From the NCBI RefSeq assembly GCF_021083305.1, contig NZ_JAJFAY010000005.1, positions 62,001 through 126,000 on the forward strand: a DNA stretch of 64,000 nt, given 5' to 3'. The notes under the pieces were generated by a model. The model worked only from the letters and a program-made list of their open reading frames with translations. It did not search any database and was not told where the DNA came from. The translations under genes and the position numbers were made by a program. Source of the DNA: Haladaptatus sp. DYF46. Lineage in GTDB: Archaea > Halobacteriota > Halobacteria > Halobacteriales > Haladaptataceae. Positions 9,091 through 18,243 of the stretch are shown here, in pieces (position 1 is the stretch's first letter; the number at the start of each line of letters is the position of its first letter).

Positions 9091-9193
9091 CCTACTCGAA
9101 GAAATCTGACTCGGACGGTGGGAGGGAACGAATGCTTCTGTTTGGATCGCGTAGAAAAGAGACTCCTACTGAAGGCAAAAGATTTCCAGGCAG

Positions 9194-9655
9194 CTACTTG
9201 CTGTTTTTGAGTTTGATTTGGCCGCGCATCGTTTGCGGATGATATTCACACTTGTATTTCGCCATCTTTTCAGACGCAGTAAATGTCATCGTAACCGTCT
9301 CGCCTTTCTCTTCGGCATCATCGCTCTTTTTCAATTCTTCTCCATTCTTGTCCAAGAGCATAAGTTCGTGTTCTTTGCCGTCAAGGTTCTTCCAGGTGAG
9401 TTTGTACTTTTGACCTGGTTTCAGGGAGAGAGTCGGGTTCTTCTTGTCCTTGATCGAATCAGGTGCACGACCCATCCAGCCCTCTTTCTTCGCACCAAGT
9501 CGAATTTCTTTTTGACTCCCACCGCCACCATTCTTTCCCGAATCCTCGTTCTTGTTCTCTTTCGATCCACCAGTACAGCCAGCGAGGGCAGTAATTGCGA
9601 TAGCACCGCTGGAGAGCAGGACGGTTCGCCGGGACCGCTGGTTTGTGTTGGACAT
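9194..9655 (-). CDS. Cupredoxin/halocyanin-like copper lipoprotein
   Basis: 153 aa from the ATG at 9655, chosen because the twin-arginine lipoprotein signal starts there (NQRSRRTVLL, then LAGC lipobox at residues about 25-28). After a Gly/Ser/Lys linker the type I copper fold follows: KLTWKNLDGKEHELMLLD with a His ligand, and YKCEYHPQTMRG supplying Cys, His and Met. It is probably lipid-anchored outside the membrane and carries electrons. The mature domain is unusually Lys-rich for a haloarchaeal protein. A decayed membrane protein lies upstream on the same strand. Confidence 0.8.
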   Translation of the reverse strand: MSNTNQRSRRTVLLSSGAIAITALAGCTGGSKENKNEDSGKNGGGGSQKEIRLGAKKEGWMGRAPDSIKDKKNPTLSLKPGQKYKLTWKNLDGKEHELMLLDKNGEELKKSDDAEEKGETVTMTFTASEKMAKYKCEYHPQTMRGQIKLKNSK

Positions 9656-9853
9656 TGCTGGATATGCCAATGACGTACCGATGGCAAGATAAGTTTCGGC
9701 CACCCATATTTAGAGATTAATTATAATTGGAGCGTAATTATACGACGTTAGAACAGTGTGAAGAGGCCACACCGAAACGCTACTAAGGTTTTTGCCCCTA
9801 TTGTGAGTCTAATTGAGGGGCAGCTCACTCAATTTGCGAGAGTTATCGACGAC

Positions 9854-10292
9854 TCACCGTACTTTGTGGCGCTCCCGCCGATTGGAGAAAGCTCCCAAGA
9901 AGAGGAGTGCACTTGCCGCGAGGAACGTACTGCCAACGGATGACGACGGAATCATGAACGACCAATAAACTGGCGTGACGGCTGTGTCGAACAGGACACT
10001 GAGGGCGCGATAGAAAGCTGGTGCACAGCAACAACAAGCAGTCGCACCGGATGCAGCGAGTGACCCTGAAAAGAGCTGTTTCCCAGCCACAGAACCTGCT
10101 GTACTCCACTGCTGAACCACCACAGCGACGTTCAACCCGATCGATCAATCTTCCTAAAATGCCCATCAACACCAGGGTTCCAACCGAGAGATAGCCAGTA
10201 AAGGGAATTGGCGGGAAGTACCACTCAACCGCAGGCCAGACGACGAGCGGACTCGCCACTTGGTAGGGAATCAGAAACGCCTTCGTCGGTGC
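9854..10292 (-). pseudogene. Frameshifted multi-span membrane protein with a Cys cluster
   Basis: Two minus-strand frames join near 10140. The upstream part (AFLIPYQVASPLVVWP, GYLSVGTLVLMGILGRL) and the downstream part (GATACCCCAPAFYRALSVLF, VGSTFLAASALLFLGAF) together make at least four membrane spans. The ATACCCCAP motif and the position beside a copper protein suggest a metal- or redox-linked membrane protein, but no family is named. The 5' end is lost at a transposase remnant near 10300. Confidence 0.45.
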
Positions 10293-10300
10293 GTTAATCC

Positions 10301-10678
10301 CGGTATCGGTATTGTCTGGCTTATCACTCGACGACCAGAAAACACGATTCTCAGATTGCACTATCGCTCATCAAGCGGAATACTGAGAATGTGGCGATTC
10401 TCCTCGGCGACAAAGGATACGACGACCAGAAGGTTCGCACATTAGCGCGTACAACTGGTGTTCGACCGCTCATCAAGCACCGCGAGTTTTCATCGCTACA
10501 GAAGGCATGGAACGCTCGGCTGGATGCCGATCTCTACGGTCAGCGCAGTCAGAACGAGACGGTGAACTCCCGACTCAAACGCAAGTACAGTGCATTTGTC
10601 CGCTCACGTCGCTGGTGGAAGCAGTTCCGAGAACTCGTTGTCAGCTGTCTCACTCACAATATCGACAAGGCACTCTGA
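10301..10678 (+). pseudogene. IS4/IS5-type DDE transposase C-terminal remnant
   Basis: The open frame reads TTRKHDSQIALSLIKRN, then GDKGYDDQKVRTLARTTGV and SQNETVNSRLKRKYSAFVRS, ending HNIDKAL. The GDKGYDD and NETVNSRLKRKY motifs are the second Asp and catalytic Glu regions of IS4/IS5-superfamily haloarchaeal transposases. The N-terminal half is absent. Confidence 0.75.
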
Positions 10679-10806
10679 ACGTTAGATAGAGCCTCTACGC
10701 TGACCGGTCGCCACAAGTGAGTAGACAGTGTAGGTCTATCAGCTGGCTCTCGTCGAATCCTCAGTTCTCCCGAAGATATACATCCACAGTTGTATGAGTG
10801 ATAGAT

Positions 10807-11004
10807 ATGTCCACGCTTCGGTCTGTCCTTCTCGACTGGAACCTAAACCGAGTGACGAGAATTGCCGTGAGCGGTGCCGCGGTTTTCCTCGCAATTCGAG
10901 TTACTGATGGGCTCTTGATTGGACTCGGAGTAGCAGTCGTACTGGCAATGATGCTTGATATTCCGTGGTGGCTGTATGACCGCTCCGCACAGTCCGATGA
11001 GTGA
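10807..11004 (+). CDS. Small hypothetical membrane protein
   Basis: 65 aa from the ATG at 10807 (a GTG at 10798 is possible). Two hydrophobic segments (VSGAAVFLAIRVTDGLLIGLG and AVVLAMMLDIPWWLY) make one or two spans, followed by an acidic tail. No family is recognised. Confidence 0.5.
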   Translation: MSTLRSVLLDWNLNRVTRIAVSGAAVFLAIRVTDGLLIGLGVAVVLAMMLDIPWWLYDRSAQSDE

Positions 11005-11110
11005 TACGCAGTGCTACCGAACGGCTGTTTTAGAGAGAGTGGAGTCGAACTAATAGGATTTCAACAAAGCCGGCCGAAGTTATTTCCTTCTCTCTGGCCA
11101 CGTATTCGGT

Positions 11111-11872
11111 ATGGTAACTATCGACATCAACTGCGACATGGGGGAAAGCTTCGGGAACTGGACGATGGGACGGGACGAAGAAGTGATGCCATACATCACA
11201 TCCGCCAATATTGCAGGAGGATATCATGCAGGCGACCCACACGTGATGGACGACACTGTTGCTCTCGCTGCGGAACACGGCGTTGGAATCGGAGTACACC
11301 CCGGCCTCCCCGACAAGATGGGGTTCGGGCGTCGAACGATGGCCGCGAGTCCCGAGGAAGTTCGCGACTACGTCACCTATCAGTTGGGCGCGTTGCAAGC
11401 GTTTGCCGAGCGGCACGGAACGACCGTCCAACACGTCAAACCGCACGGTGCGATGTATTCGATGCTCTCGGAGAGCGATGAGCACGCTCGGGCGGTAATG
11501 GACGGTATTCTCGACGTGAACGAGGACCTCATTTACCTCGCGACGGATATGAACATCTACGAGGTCGCACAGGAGTACGACGAACTTCGCTCCGTGTTCG
11601 AGGGATACGTGGATCTCACGTACCGTCCGGACCGAAGTCTCATCGTCGAACAACAGATGGAACCGAAAGATCCGAATCTGGTCGCCGAGCGATTTTTCGA
11701 TATCGCAATCGATGGGAAAGTGACCGCCGAAGACGGGACGGAAATCGACGTTCCTGCAAAGAGTATCTGTATTCACGGCGATGGACCGAACGCGGTTGAA
11801 CTGCTCGAAACCATTCACCAACAGGTGGACGAACACGATATCCAACTCACGTCACTCGACGAAATCGCATAA
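11111..11872 (+). CDS. pxpA: 5-oxoprolinase subunit PxpA (LamB/YcsF family)
   Basis: 253 aa, usual length for the family. The N-terminal signature DINCDMGESFGNW, then SANIAGGYHAGDP, GVGIGVHPGLPD and VKPHGAMYS are all diagnostic LamB/YcsF motifs. PxpA works with PxpB and PxpC to open 5-oxoproline to glutamate with ATP. PxpB, PxpC, a biotin carboxylase and a biotin carrier all lie within the next 4 kb. The start at 11111 directly precedes the conserved strand (MVTIDINCDMG). Confidence 0.9.
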   Translation: MVTIDINCDMGESFGNWTMGRDEEVMPYITSANIAGGYHAGDPHVMDDTVALAAEHGVGIGVHPGLPDKMGFGRRTMAASPEEVRDYVTYQLGALQAFAERHGTTVQHVKPHGAMYSMLSESDEHARAVMDGILDVNEDLIYLATDMNIYEVAQEYDELRSVFEGYVDLTYRPDRSLIVEQQMEPKDPNLVAERFFDIAIDGKVTAEDGTEIDVPAKSICIHGDGPNAVELLETIHQQVDEHDIQLTSLDEIA

Positions 11873-11942
11873 ACGTGCACAACCACCGGGGTATCAAACT
11901 CGTGCAACGGTTTTGACCCGTGTTTGATGAACTCTCGCCTCC

Positions 11943-13301
11943 TCACTCCGCTTGCTCGGATGGCATACTAAACTCCTCATCGATATACTTGGTAGTATAT
12001 TCGCCATCGCGGAAGGCATCGTCATCAAGCATCGCTAAGTGGAATGGAATAGTGGATGGGACACCTTCTATTTCAGCCTCCTGAAGCACGCGTCTCGCTC
12101 GTTGGAGGAGTTGTGGTCGGTCTTCCGCGGAGACGATGAACTTGGCAATAAGGGAGTCGTAGTAGGGACTAATCTCGTCACCTTCGTCGACTCCGTCGTC
12201 GACACGGGTTCCAATGCCACGCGGTTGTCGATATCGGTCAACCGTCCCTGGCATCGGTGCGAATTCGTTAGACGGGTTTTCCGCGTTGATACGGAATTCC
12301 ATCGCAGTGCCACGGGATCGGATATCTGTTTGCTCGAACGTGAGCGGTTCCCCCGCGGCCACTTTGAGTTGCCACTGGACGAGGTCGAGTCCCGTGACAA
12401 TCTCCGAGATCGGATGTTCGACCTGAATTCTCGCATTCACCTCGAGGAAATAGAACTCGCCATCCTCGTAGAGGAACTCCACCGTTCCTGCATTAACATA
12501 GTCCGCTTCAGCAGCTCCCTTTCGCGCTGCATTCCGTATGTTCTCTCGCTCTGTCGCGGTCAATGCCGGACTCGGCGTCTCTTCGATGAGCTTCTGCTGT
12601 CGTCGCTGGATACTGCAGTCGCGCTCGCCAAGGTCCCGGACGTTACCGTGTTCATCACACAGGATTTGGACTTCGATATGTCGAGGGTTTTCGAGGTAGC
12701 GTTCGAGGTACACGTTCGAGTTGTCGAAGTACGCCTCCCCCTCTCGTTTCGCGTTCGTAAACTGCTCTTCGATTTCGCCCTCCTCGTGGACGACTTTGAG
12801 ACCTCTCCCACCGCCCCCGCCATCGGCTTTGATTGCGATCGGATAACCATGTTCGTGACCGAATTGGCGTATCTTTTCGATGTCTGTGACCGGTTCTGTC
12901 GTGCCAGGAACGATCGGGACATCGGCTCGCTGCATTATTTTCCGAGCTTTCGTTTTTTCACCGAACTGCTCCATAACCAGACTCGGTGGACCGACCCAGA
13001 CGAAATCACTCTCTTCGACTGCTGCAGCGAACGATTTGCTCTCGGCGAGGAATCCATACCCCGGGTGGATGGCATCGACCTTTGCTTTTCGAGCAGCGTC
13101 GAGGAGCGAGTCCTGGTTGAGATAACTCTCGCGGGCGACAGAGGGACCGATGTGGTACGCTTCATCCGCCAAGCGAACGTGGCGTGCGTTTTCGTCCGCG
13201 TCGCTATAGACGGCTATCGACTCGATATCGAGTTCGTTGCAAGCTTGGATGACGCGGACGGCAATCTCACCACGATTCGCGACCATTACACGATCAAACA
13301 T
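11943..13301 (-). CDS. accC: Biotin carboxylase (AccC-like)
   Basis: 452 aa from the ATG at 13301, where the conserved [17 protein letters not shown] begins. ATP-grasp motifs are present: the Gly-rich loop [39 protein letters not shown], and [13 protein letters not shown]. It carboxylates a biotin carrier using bicarbonate and ATP. It converges on pxpA and diverges from pxpB, with about 140 bases between the divergent starts. Because the PxpB/PxpC pair is homologous to the carboxyltransferase part of urea carboxylase, this subunit may feed that unit rather than acetyl-CoA. Confidence 0.9.
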   Translation of the reverse strand: MFDRVMVANRGEIAVRVIQACNELDIESIAVYSDADENARHVRLADEAYHIGPSVARESYLNQDSLLDAARKAKVDAIHPGYGFLAESKSFAAAVEESDFVWVGPPSLVMEQFGEKTKARKIMQRADVPIVPGTTEPVTDIEKIRQFGHEHGYPIAIKADGGGGGRGLKVVHEEGEIEEQFTNAKREGEAYFDNSNVYLERYLENPRHIEVQILCDEHGNVRDLGERDCSIQRRQQKLIEETPSPALTATERENIRNAARKGAAEADYVNAGTVEFLYEDGEFYFLEVNARIQVEHPISEIVTGLDLVQWQLKVAAGEPLTFEQTDIRSRGTAMEFRINAENPSNEFAPMPGTVDRYRQPRGIGTRVDDGVDEGDEISPYYDSLIAKFIVSAEDRPQLLQRARRVLQEAEIEGVPSTIPFHLAMLDDDAFRDGEYTTKYIDEEFSMPSEQAE

Positions 13302-13444
13302 TGTATATGAGTATCGGTCCCGCGGCATATAATACCGAAGTAGCCCACACGTCTTCCAGCGGACTACACTTCAAAAATGGATTCCACCGAGTTGCTACCC
13401 GGCGATAACTATACGGTTCCGCATGAGGTGTGTTTGTTTATACC

Positions 13445-14350
13445 ATGACCGGATCACAAATCCAACGAACGGAGTTACCGTCACCACGGTACGAATACGG
13501 CGGTGACGACCACATCTTCGTCGAGTTAGACCAGGAGATGAGTTTCGACGCCAACTTCAAGGCGATGGCAATTACACAACAGATTCGGGAGATGGATCTG
13601 GCCGGACTTATCGATGTGTGTCCTGCGAACGCGTCCTACCTGCTTCACTTCGATCCGGACCTGATCGAGCCGGACGCGCTCGTTGCCAAACTGAAAGACC
13701 TCGACCGTGAGATACACCTCTCGGAATACGAGTGGGAGACTCGCATCATCGACTTTCCCGTACTCTATGACGATCCATGGACACATGAAACGCTGATGCG
13801 TTTCCGTGACAACCATCAAGATCCGAACGCGACGGATTTGGAGTATTCGGCACGTATCAACGGGTTCGAAACTCCGGAGGCATTCATCGATGCACACGCG
13901 GGGACCCCGCATATGGTGACGATGATCGGATTCGTGCCGGGCCTCCCGTGGACGTTCCAAATGGTCCCGCGCGATGAGCAGATCGAAGTTCCGAAATACG
14001 TTCAACCGAGAACCGATACCCCGAGTCGGGCGATCGGCTATGGGGGGGCGTTCACGGCGATTTATCCGGTTCAGGGAGCTGGCGGTTATCAGTTGTTCGG
14101 TCGAACCCCTGTCGAGGTATTGGATGTCGAGCAGAACCTCCCCGACTTCACGGAGTCGATGGTGTTCCCACAGCCCGGAGATATAATGAAATTCAGAAAA
14201 ATCGACCGTGATGAGTACGACCGCATTCGGACGGAAATCGACGATGGGACGTTCGAATACCGGTACGAATCGGTCAAATTCTCTCCCGAGGAGTTTTTCC
14301 AGGACCCTGAGACGTACAACGAGGAACTCGTGGAGGTGCTGTACGAATGA
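13445..14350 (+). CDS. pxpB: 5-oxoprolinase subunit PxpB (KipI/AHS1 family)
   Basis: 301 aa from the ATG at 13445 (an upstream GTG adds five residues). Family motifs include FPVLYDDPWTHE, HMVTMIGFVPGLPWT, the proline-Arg region YVQPRTDTPSRAIGYGG and GGYQLFGRTPVEVLD. The subunit pairs with PxpC, whose ATG overlaps its stop region by four bases (14347-14350). It corresponds to the AHS1 half of the urea carboxylase carboxyltransferase domain. Confidence 0.88.
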   Translation: MTGSQIQRTELPSPRYEYGGDDHIFVELDQEMSFDANFKAMAITQQIREMDLAGLIDVCPANASYLLHFDPDLIEPDALVAKLKDLDREIHLSEYEWETRIIDFPVLYDDPWTHETLMRFRDNHQDPNATDLEYSARINGFETPEAFIDAHAGTPHMVTMIGFVPGLPWTFQMVPRDEQIEVPKYVQPRTDTPSRAIGYGGAFTAIYPVQGAGGYQLFGRTPVEVLDVEQNLPDFTESMVFPQPGDIMKFRKIDRDEYDRIRTEIDDGTFEYRYESVKFSPEEFFQDPETYNEELVEVLYE

Positions 14351-15315
14351 TCGAAGTGTTGGAATCCGGAATTTCGACTACGGTCCAAGATCTCGGCCGA
14401 TTTGGTCACTATCACATCGGAATGCCACCATCCGGAGCAATGGACCTGCTCTCCCACAAGGTCGCAAATTATCTCGTCGGTAACGATGAAGGCGAAGCGA
14501 CGCTGGAAGTCACGTATCAAGGTCCAGATCTCAAATTCGACGTGGACACCGTCATCGCCATAGCCGGTGCCGATATGGACGCAACGATAAATGACGAATC
14601 AGTCGATACTTGGGAATCATACCAGATCGATGCTGGAGACGTCCTGTCGTTCAACTTTTCGACCGAGGGTGCCCGAAGTTACCTCGCCGTTCAGGGTGGA
14701 ATCGATGTACCGCTCATGATGGAAAGCCGGTCGACGTACACACTTATCGGAATCGGTGGCCACGAAGGGAGATCACTCGAAAGTGGAGACACACTCCCAA
14801 TCGGGAACGTGGATGGCGATTCGGTACATGACAAGAGGCGTGTGCCCAATGAACTCCGACCGGGATACAGTGATATGGCCCCAATTCGCGTCGTCATGGG
14901 CTTGTGTGACTATCGACTCACCGACGAGAGTAAGGCGGAGTTTTTGGACGCCAAGTGGACTGTGACGCCCGAGGCAGACCGTGTCGGGTATCGGGTGGAG
15001 GGAATCGATCTCGAGTTTATCGAACGGGAACAACCCTTCGGTGCGGGACCGGACCCTTCGAACGTCGTGGATTTGGGCTATCCAGTCGGATCGATTCAAG
15101 TTCCAGAACAGCCCATCGTTCTGATGCGGGACGCTGTGACTGGTGGAGGCTATGCGACGATTGGAACGGTTATCAGCCCCGACCGAAACCGCCTCGCGCA
15201 ACATCGAACGCATCAGTCGTTTTCCTTCGAAGCTGTGACCATCGACGAGGCACTTACTGCACGAACCGAGCACACCGAACGACTCGAGGCAATTCAATCC
15301 ACACTCAGCGAATGA
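14347..15315 (+). CDS. pxpC: 5-oxoprolinase subunit PxpC (KipA/AHS2 family)
   Basis: 322 aa, overlapping pxpB by four bases (ATGA). Diagnostic motifs: the N-terminal VLESGISTTVQDLGRFGH, GMPPSGAMDLLSHKVAN, ARSYLAVQGGIDVP and the C-terminal PIVLMRDAVTGGGYATIG. With PxpB it makes the heteromeric catalytic unit acting on 5-oxoproline, and it is homologous to the AHS2 domain of urea carboxylase. Confidence 0.88.
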   Translation: MIEVLESGISTTVQDLGRFGHYHIGMPPSGAMDLLSHKVANYLVGNDEGEATLEVTYQGPDLKFDVDTVIAIAGADMDATINDESVDTWESYQIDAGDVLSFNFSTEGARSYLAVQGGIDVPLMMESRSTYTLIGIGGHEGRSLESGDTLPIGNVDGDSVHDKRRVPNELRPGYSDMAPIRVVMGLCDYRLTDESKAEFLDAKWTVTPEADRVGYRVEGIDLEFIEREQPFGAGPDPSNVVDLGYPVGSIQVPEQPIVLMRDAVTGGGYATIGTVISPDRNRLAQHRTHQSFSFEAVTIDEALTARTEHTERLEAIQSTLSE

Positions 15316-15415
15316 TACAATCATCAAATAAAACCCGGTCACGACGCTCTATCGGACGAAGCATATACAAACATATCCGGAGTATCGATACTGATGATAC
15401 AATGGAGCGTGGATC

Positions 15416-15667
15416 ATGACTGAACAAATCACGATGCAATCCCCGATGCCCGGCGTGTTTTACCGCCGGCCGGACCCGGACGAAGACCTGTTCGCCACGG
15501 AGGGAGATTTCGTCGAAGCAGGGGATGTTATTGGTCTCGTTGGTGTGATGAAGAACTTCCACGACATCACGGCTGAACAGTCGGGAACGATCACCCGGTA
15601 TTTCGTGGACAACGAATCGGAAGTCGATGCGGGACAGGATTTGGTCGAAATCGAGATTAGCGAGTGA
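15416..15667 (+). CDS. accB: Biotin carboxyl carrier protein
   Basis: 83 aa, a stand-alone biotinyl domain. It opens QSPMPGVFYRRPDPDEDLF and carries the biotin-acceptor lysine in VMKNF, a variant of the usual MKM. The flanking strand repeat (ITRYFVDNESEVDAGQDLVEIE) completes the barrel. It lies 100 bases after pxpC on the same strand. It should shuttle carboxybiotin between the biotin carboxylase at 11943-13301 and the PxpBC carboxyltransferase-like unit. Confidence 0.85.
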   Translation: MTEQITMQSPMPGVFYRRPDPDEDLFATEGDFVEAGDVIGLVGVMKNFHDITAEQSGTITRYFVDNESEVDAGQDLVEIEISE

Positions 15668-15976
15668 GAGATACGATCATTCGATAGTTCATTAGCCGCC
15701 GGATTGTCAGTTTCGGGTACATGATTGGAAAGCACGGTCCGCTGTCGAAGCAACCATATTGTTCGTCACGTTGTGCAGTGTGACGACGTAGTGGTGCTCA
15801 GCGAGGTTCTCGTGGATCTCGTTAGTCATCTCGACTAGTCTGGTGAATTTGACTCGAAAACCAAACTGGTCGGCCCGAGTGTGCATCTCTGTCACTTGGT
15901 CGATATCGACGGCGAAACCAACCAGTGTCAGCACAAGTAGCAAGTTCCGAATCGGTATGAACCGGCTGGTTGGAGT

Positions 15977-16225
15977 CTACTTCAGCGAACTACGGGTAGG
16001 GGTCTGCTCTCGTACTGTCGAACTCGTCTCATACCCGGCCAGACTCACCCCAGCGATGAACGCAACCACGGCCCCTGCTCCCATCGCTGGCCAGCGAGAT
16101 AGACCGGTTGCAAGTGATATTTGAAGCGTCATTTGTGCGAGTACGATTCCCGCAACGATGATGAACATTCGGGTCGTCGATCGATCCATCGACGTATCCG
16201 GGTGTAGATGCTCTAACCGAGTCAT
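15977..16225 (-). CDS. Small two-span membrane protein
   Basis: 82 aa from the ATG at 16225. Two hydrophobic helices (MFIIVAGIVLAQMTLQISLA and WPAMGAGAVVAFIAGVSLAGY) are separated by a short loop. The N-terminus is His/Arg-rich and the C-terminus polar. No family is recognised. A further short minus-strand frame (15707-15943) downstream is too uncertain to call. Confidence 0.5.
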   Translation of the reverse strand: MTRLEHLHPDTSMDRSTTRMFIIVAGIVLAQMTLQISLATGLSRWPAMGAGAVVAFIAGVSLAGYETSSTVREQTPTRSSLK

Positions 16226-16783
16226 AGTTCGTTGATTGTACGATACGGATGGTTCAACCATATCCCGTGGCCACGTAGTGAAAGTGAAACCACCGCTTGG
16301 GAAGTCGCGCATCAGTTGTCATCGGGGAACTGGTACAGACGTTTTTGAGAGACTGGTCAAAACTCATTTTTTGAAATCAGTCATAGCCCGAAATGGTCGA
16401 GGTTCACTCGACCGCTACCGATCGAACCAGAGTCAGGACGGTTGACGTCCTTCGATTCGGTAGTTCGCTGTAAACCACCTTCACCATCGGTTTGGTGACC
16501 ACCACACCACTACCGCAGCATCTCGAATTCCGGCCTATACGTGGGCATGACCCGTGTCATGCTTGCGAAGTAGACCTCCCTGGGTCGGGATTTTTGCCAC
16601 CACCGCTCGAGAGATAACACTCGAATGCTAGCTATTAGTTCGTCTGGATATTGTCCATTCGATAATGGAGAATACCGCCTCAATTGCCAGAATAGATAAT
16701 TCAGTTAACCCGATGTTTAATTTAGTTAAGTGACAATTATTGATTAAAGGAAAAGCTAAGTAGAAATCCGTACAGTAGTCGAT
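16226..16783. other. Intergenic, no gene seen
   Basis: About 560 bases. Only short frames lacking haloarchaeal character were found on either strand. The last 100 bases are AT-rich and probably hold the promoter of the SDR gene at 16784. Confidence 0.5.
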
Positions 16784-17620
16784 ATGAACGTATTAATCAC
16801 CGGCGCAGGGGGTATCGTCGGGACGGCCATCACAGACCATCTCGGAGACGACGACCGCTATGAGTTCACGTTACTTGATATCGAATCCGTTGATGGCCCG
16901 GGTGAGGCCATTCGCGCCGACGTACGGGATTACGAGGAACTCCGACCACATTTCGATGGGCAGGATGCCGTTGTCCATCTGGCGCTGATTCCAGGGACAG
17001 GTGGGGCTAGCTCCCGTGAGTTGGGTTGGTCGCAGTCACTGGCAGATAATCTAGAGGGGATCAACAACGTCTATGAAGCGGCTGTCGACGCCGGCCTCGA
17101 CACTCTCATCTTTGCGTCCTCGAACCACGCGGTCGGGATGGTAGAAGTTCGAAACGCTCCGGAAGTATATCATAGACAAGGTATCACTGCCGGTCACGAC
17201 GAGCCCCACCGACCGGACTCCCGGTATGGGGTAACTAAGAGCTACGGCGAGGATCTTGGCCGATTGGCCGCGGAGGCTCACGACATTCAGTTTTACGGGT
17301 TACGTATCGGTGCTTGTCGGGATCCGGCGTACGATCATCCGTACGGTGACGCCGAACGGGGCGTTGAAAACGGGGACTTCGAGCGTGGGAGCGATGAATA
17401 CGAAGAACAGGTTGCCCGGATGAAAGGACTGTGGCAATCGAGGAGGGATTTGGCACGACTGGTCGAGTGTTGTCTTCAGGACGACTCGGTGGAGTGGGAT
17501 CATTTCTACGGAGTGAGCAACAATCAACGTAGATGGCTCGATGATCTCGAATATGCCCACGAGACCATCGGGTATGCTCCCCAAGATAACGGTGAGGAGT
17601 GGGACGGGCCACCCGAGTAG
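16784..17620 (+). CDS. NAD-dependent epimerase/dehydratase (extended SDR)
   Basis: 278 aa. The Rossmann motif is at the start (LITGAGGIVGTAI), the active-site Ser lies in FASSNHAVG and the catalytic pair is YGVTKSYGE. The length and the FASSNHAVG and GLRIGACRDP motifs resemble the uronate dehydrogenase/archaeal glucose-6-phosphate dehydrogenase (Azf) group, so it may oxidise a sugar or uronate. The substrate is not determinable. It stands alone just left of the replication origin. Confidence 0.75.
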   Translation: MNVLITGAGGIVGTAITDHLGDDDRYEFTLLDIESVDGPGEAIRADVRDYEELRPHFDGQDAVVHLALIPGTGGASSRELGWSQSLADNLEGINNVYEAAVDAGLDTLIFASSNHAVGMVEVRNAPEVYHRQGITAGHDEPHRPDSRYGVTKSYGEDLGRLAAEAHDIQFYGLRIGACRDPAYDHPYGDAERGVENGDFERGSDEYEEQVARMKGLWQSRRDLARLVECCLQDDSVEWDHFYGVSNNQRRWLDDLEYAHETIGYAPQDNGEEWDGPPE

Positions 17621-17763
17621 TCGCGATGGTTCACATGCGCTACTCACAGCAGAAGGAAAAAACTCGAAGTCGGAGGTCAGCCCATCACCACGGTAGGAGA
17701 AATACATGGGGCAGATTGGAAGGTCATTTCTACAGGGGTTGAGAGTACGTTCGACGAATCCAT

Positions 17764-18201
17764 ACACCCCTCGTTTTCAGTGAAACGAGTGTCGATTCCT
17801 CACAGTATGGAAGTCGAATATCTGCCACTAGAGAGACCCCTCATTTTCAGTGAAAATAGAACTGCTAGCTGAACTCCAACTACTCTACTACTGAACCTCA
17901 ACTACTCTACTAGTTTAACTAGTAAGTATAGTAAGTATCTATGGGTAGAGGGGATTTATGCGGCGAGTGTGGAAGATGGAAATCGACTGCAGTCACCGCA
18001 TTTTTCACTGAAAACGTGGTGTCTGACGATACGGTTACTATCGCTCTTTTAAGTTAGCGTATTCTCATCGAATCGAGTAGCTACTCGCTCTGCTGATTTC
18101 ACTGAAAGCGAGGGGTGTCTCTCGTCACTTTTAGACCACTGGTTGTCCATACTCATACGCTCTCGATACTCGTTCTACTCTTTTCACTGAAAACAGGGGG
18201 A
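17764..18201. other. Replication origin: inverted ORB repeats around an AT-rich core
   Basis: Five ORB-like repeats of the form TTTCACTGAAAACGAGGGGT are visible. Two are in reverse orientation on the left (17764-17787, 17834-17856). Three are forward on the right (18001-18023, 18095-18119, 18181-18201). Between them is an AT-rich stretch with a 14-bp direct repeat CAACTACTCTACTA (17877-17890 and 17899-17912), a likely unwinding element. The orc1/cdc6 gene starts 43 bases after the last repeat. Inverted ORBs flanking an AT-rich core beside orc1 is the standard haloarchaeal origin layout. Confidence 0.88.
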
Positions 18202-18243
18202 GCGGTAGAACTAAGATGTTCCTTCTTGAAACGCTGTAATAAC

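Noticed and set aside
12039..13310. Long plus-strand ORF of 423 codons opposite the biotin carboxylase gene
   Set aside because: It is the antisense shadow of accC. The GC-rich codon pattern opens the opposite frame, and the composition (Cys/Arg/Phe-rich) is not haloarchaeal, while accC carries all family motifs.
15707..15943. 78-codon minus-strand ORF (TTG start)
   Set aside because: No ATG or GTG in frame and no recognised motif. It could be a remnant of a membrane-associated protein, but support is too thin.
17764..18201. Possible CRISPR-like array from the repeated TTTCACTGAAAAC motif
   Set aside because: The repeats change orientation, have irregular spacing and sit beside orc1/cdc6, so they are origin recognition boxes.
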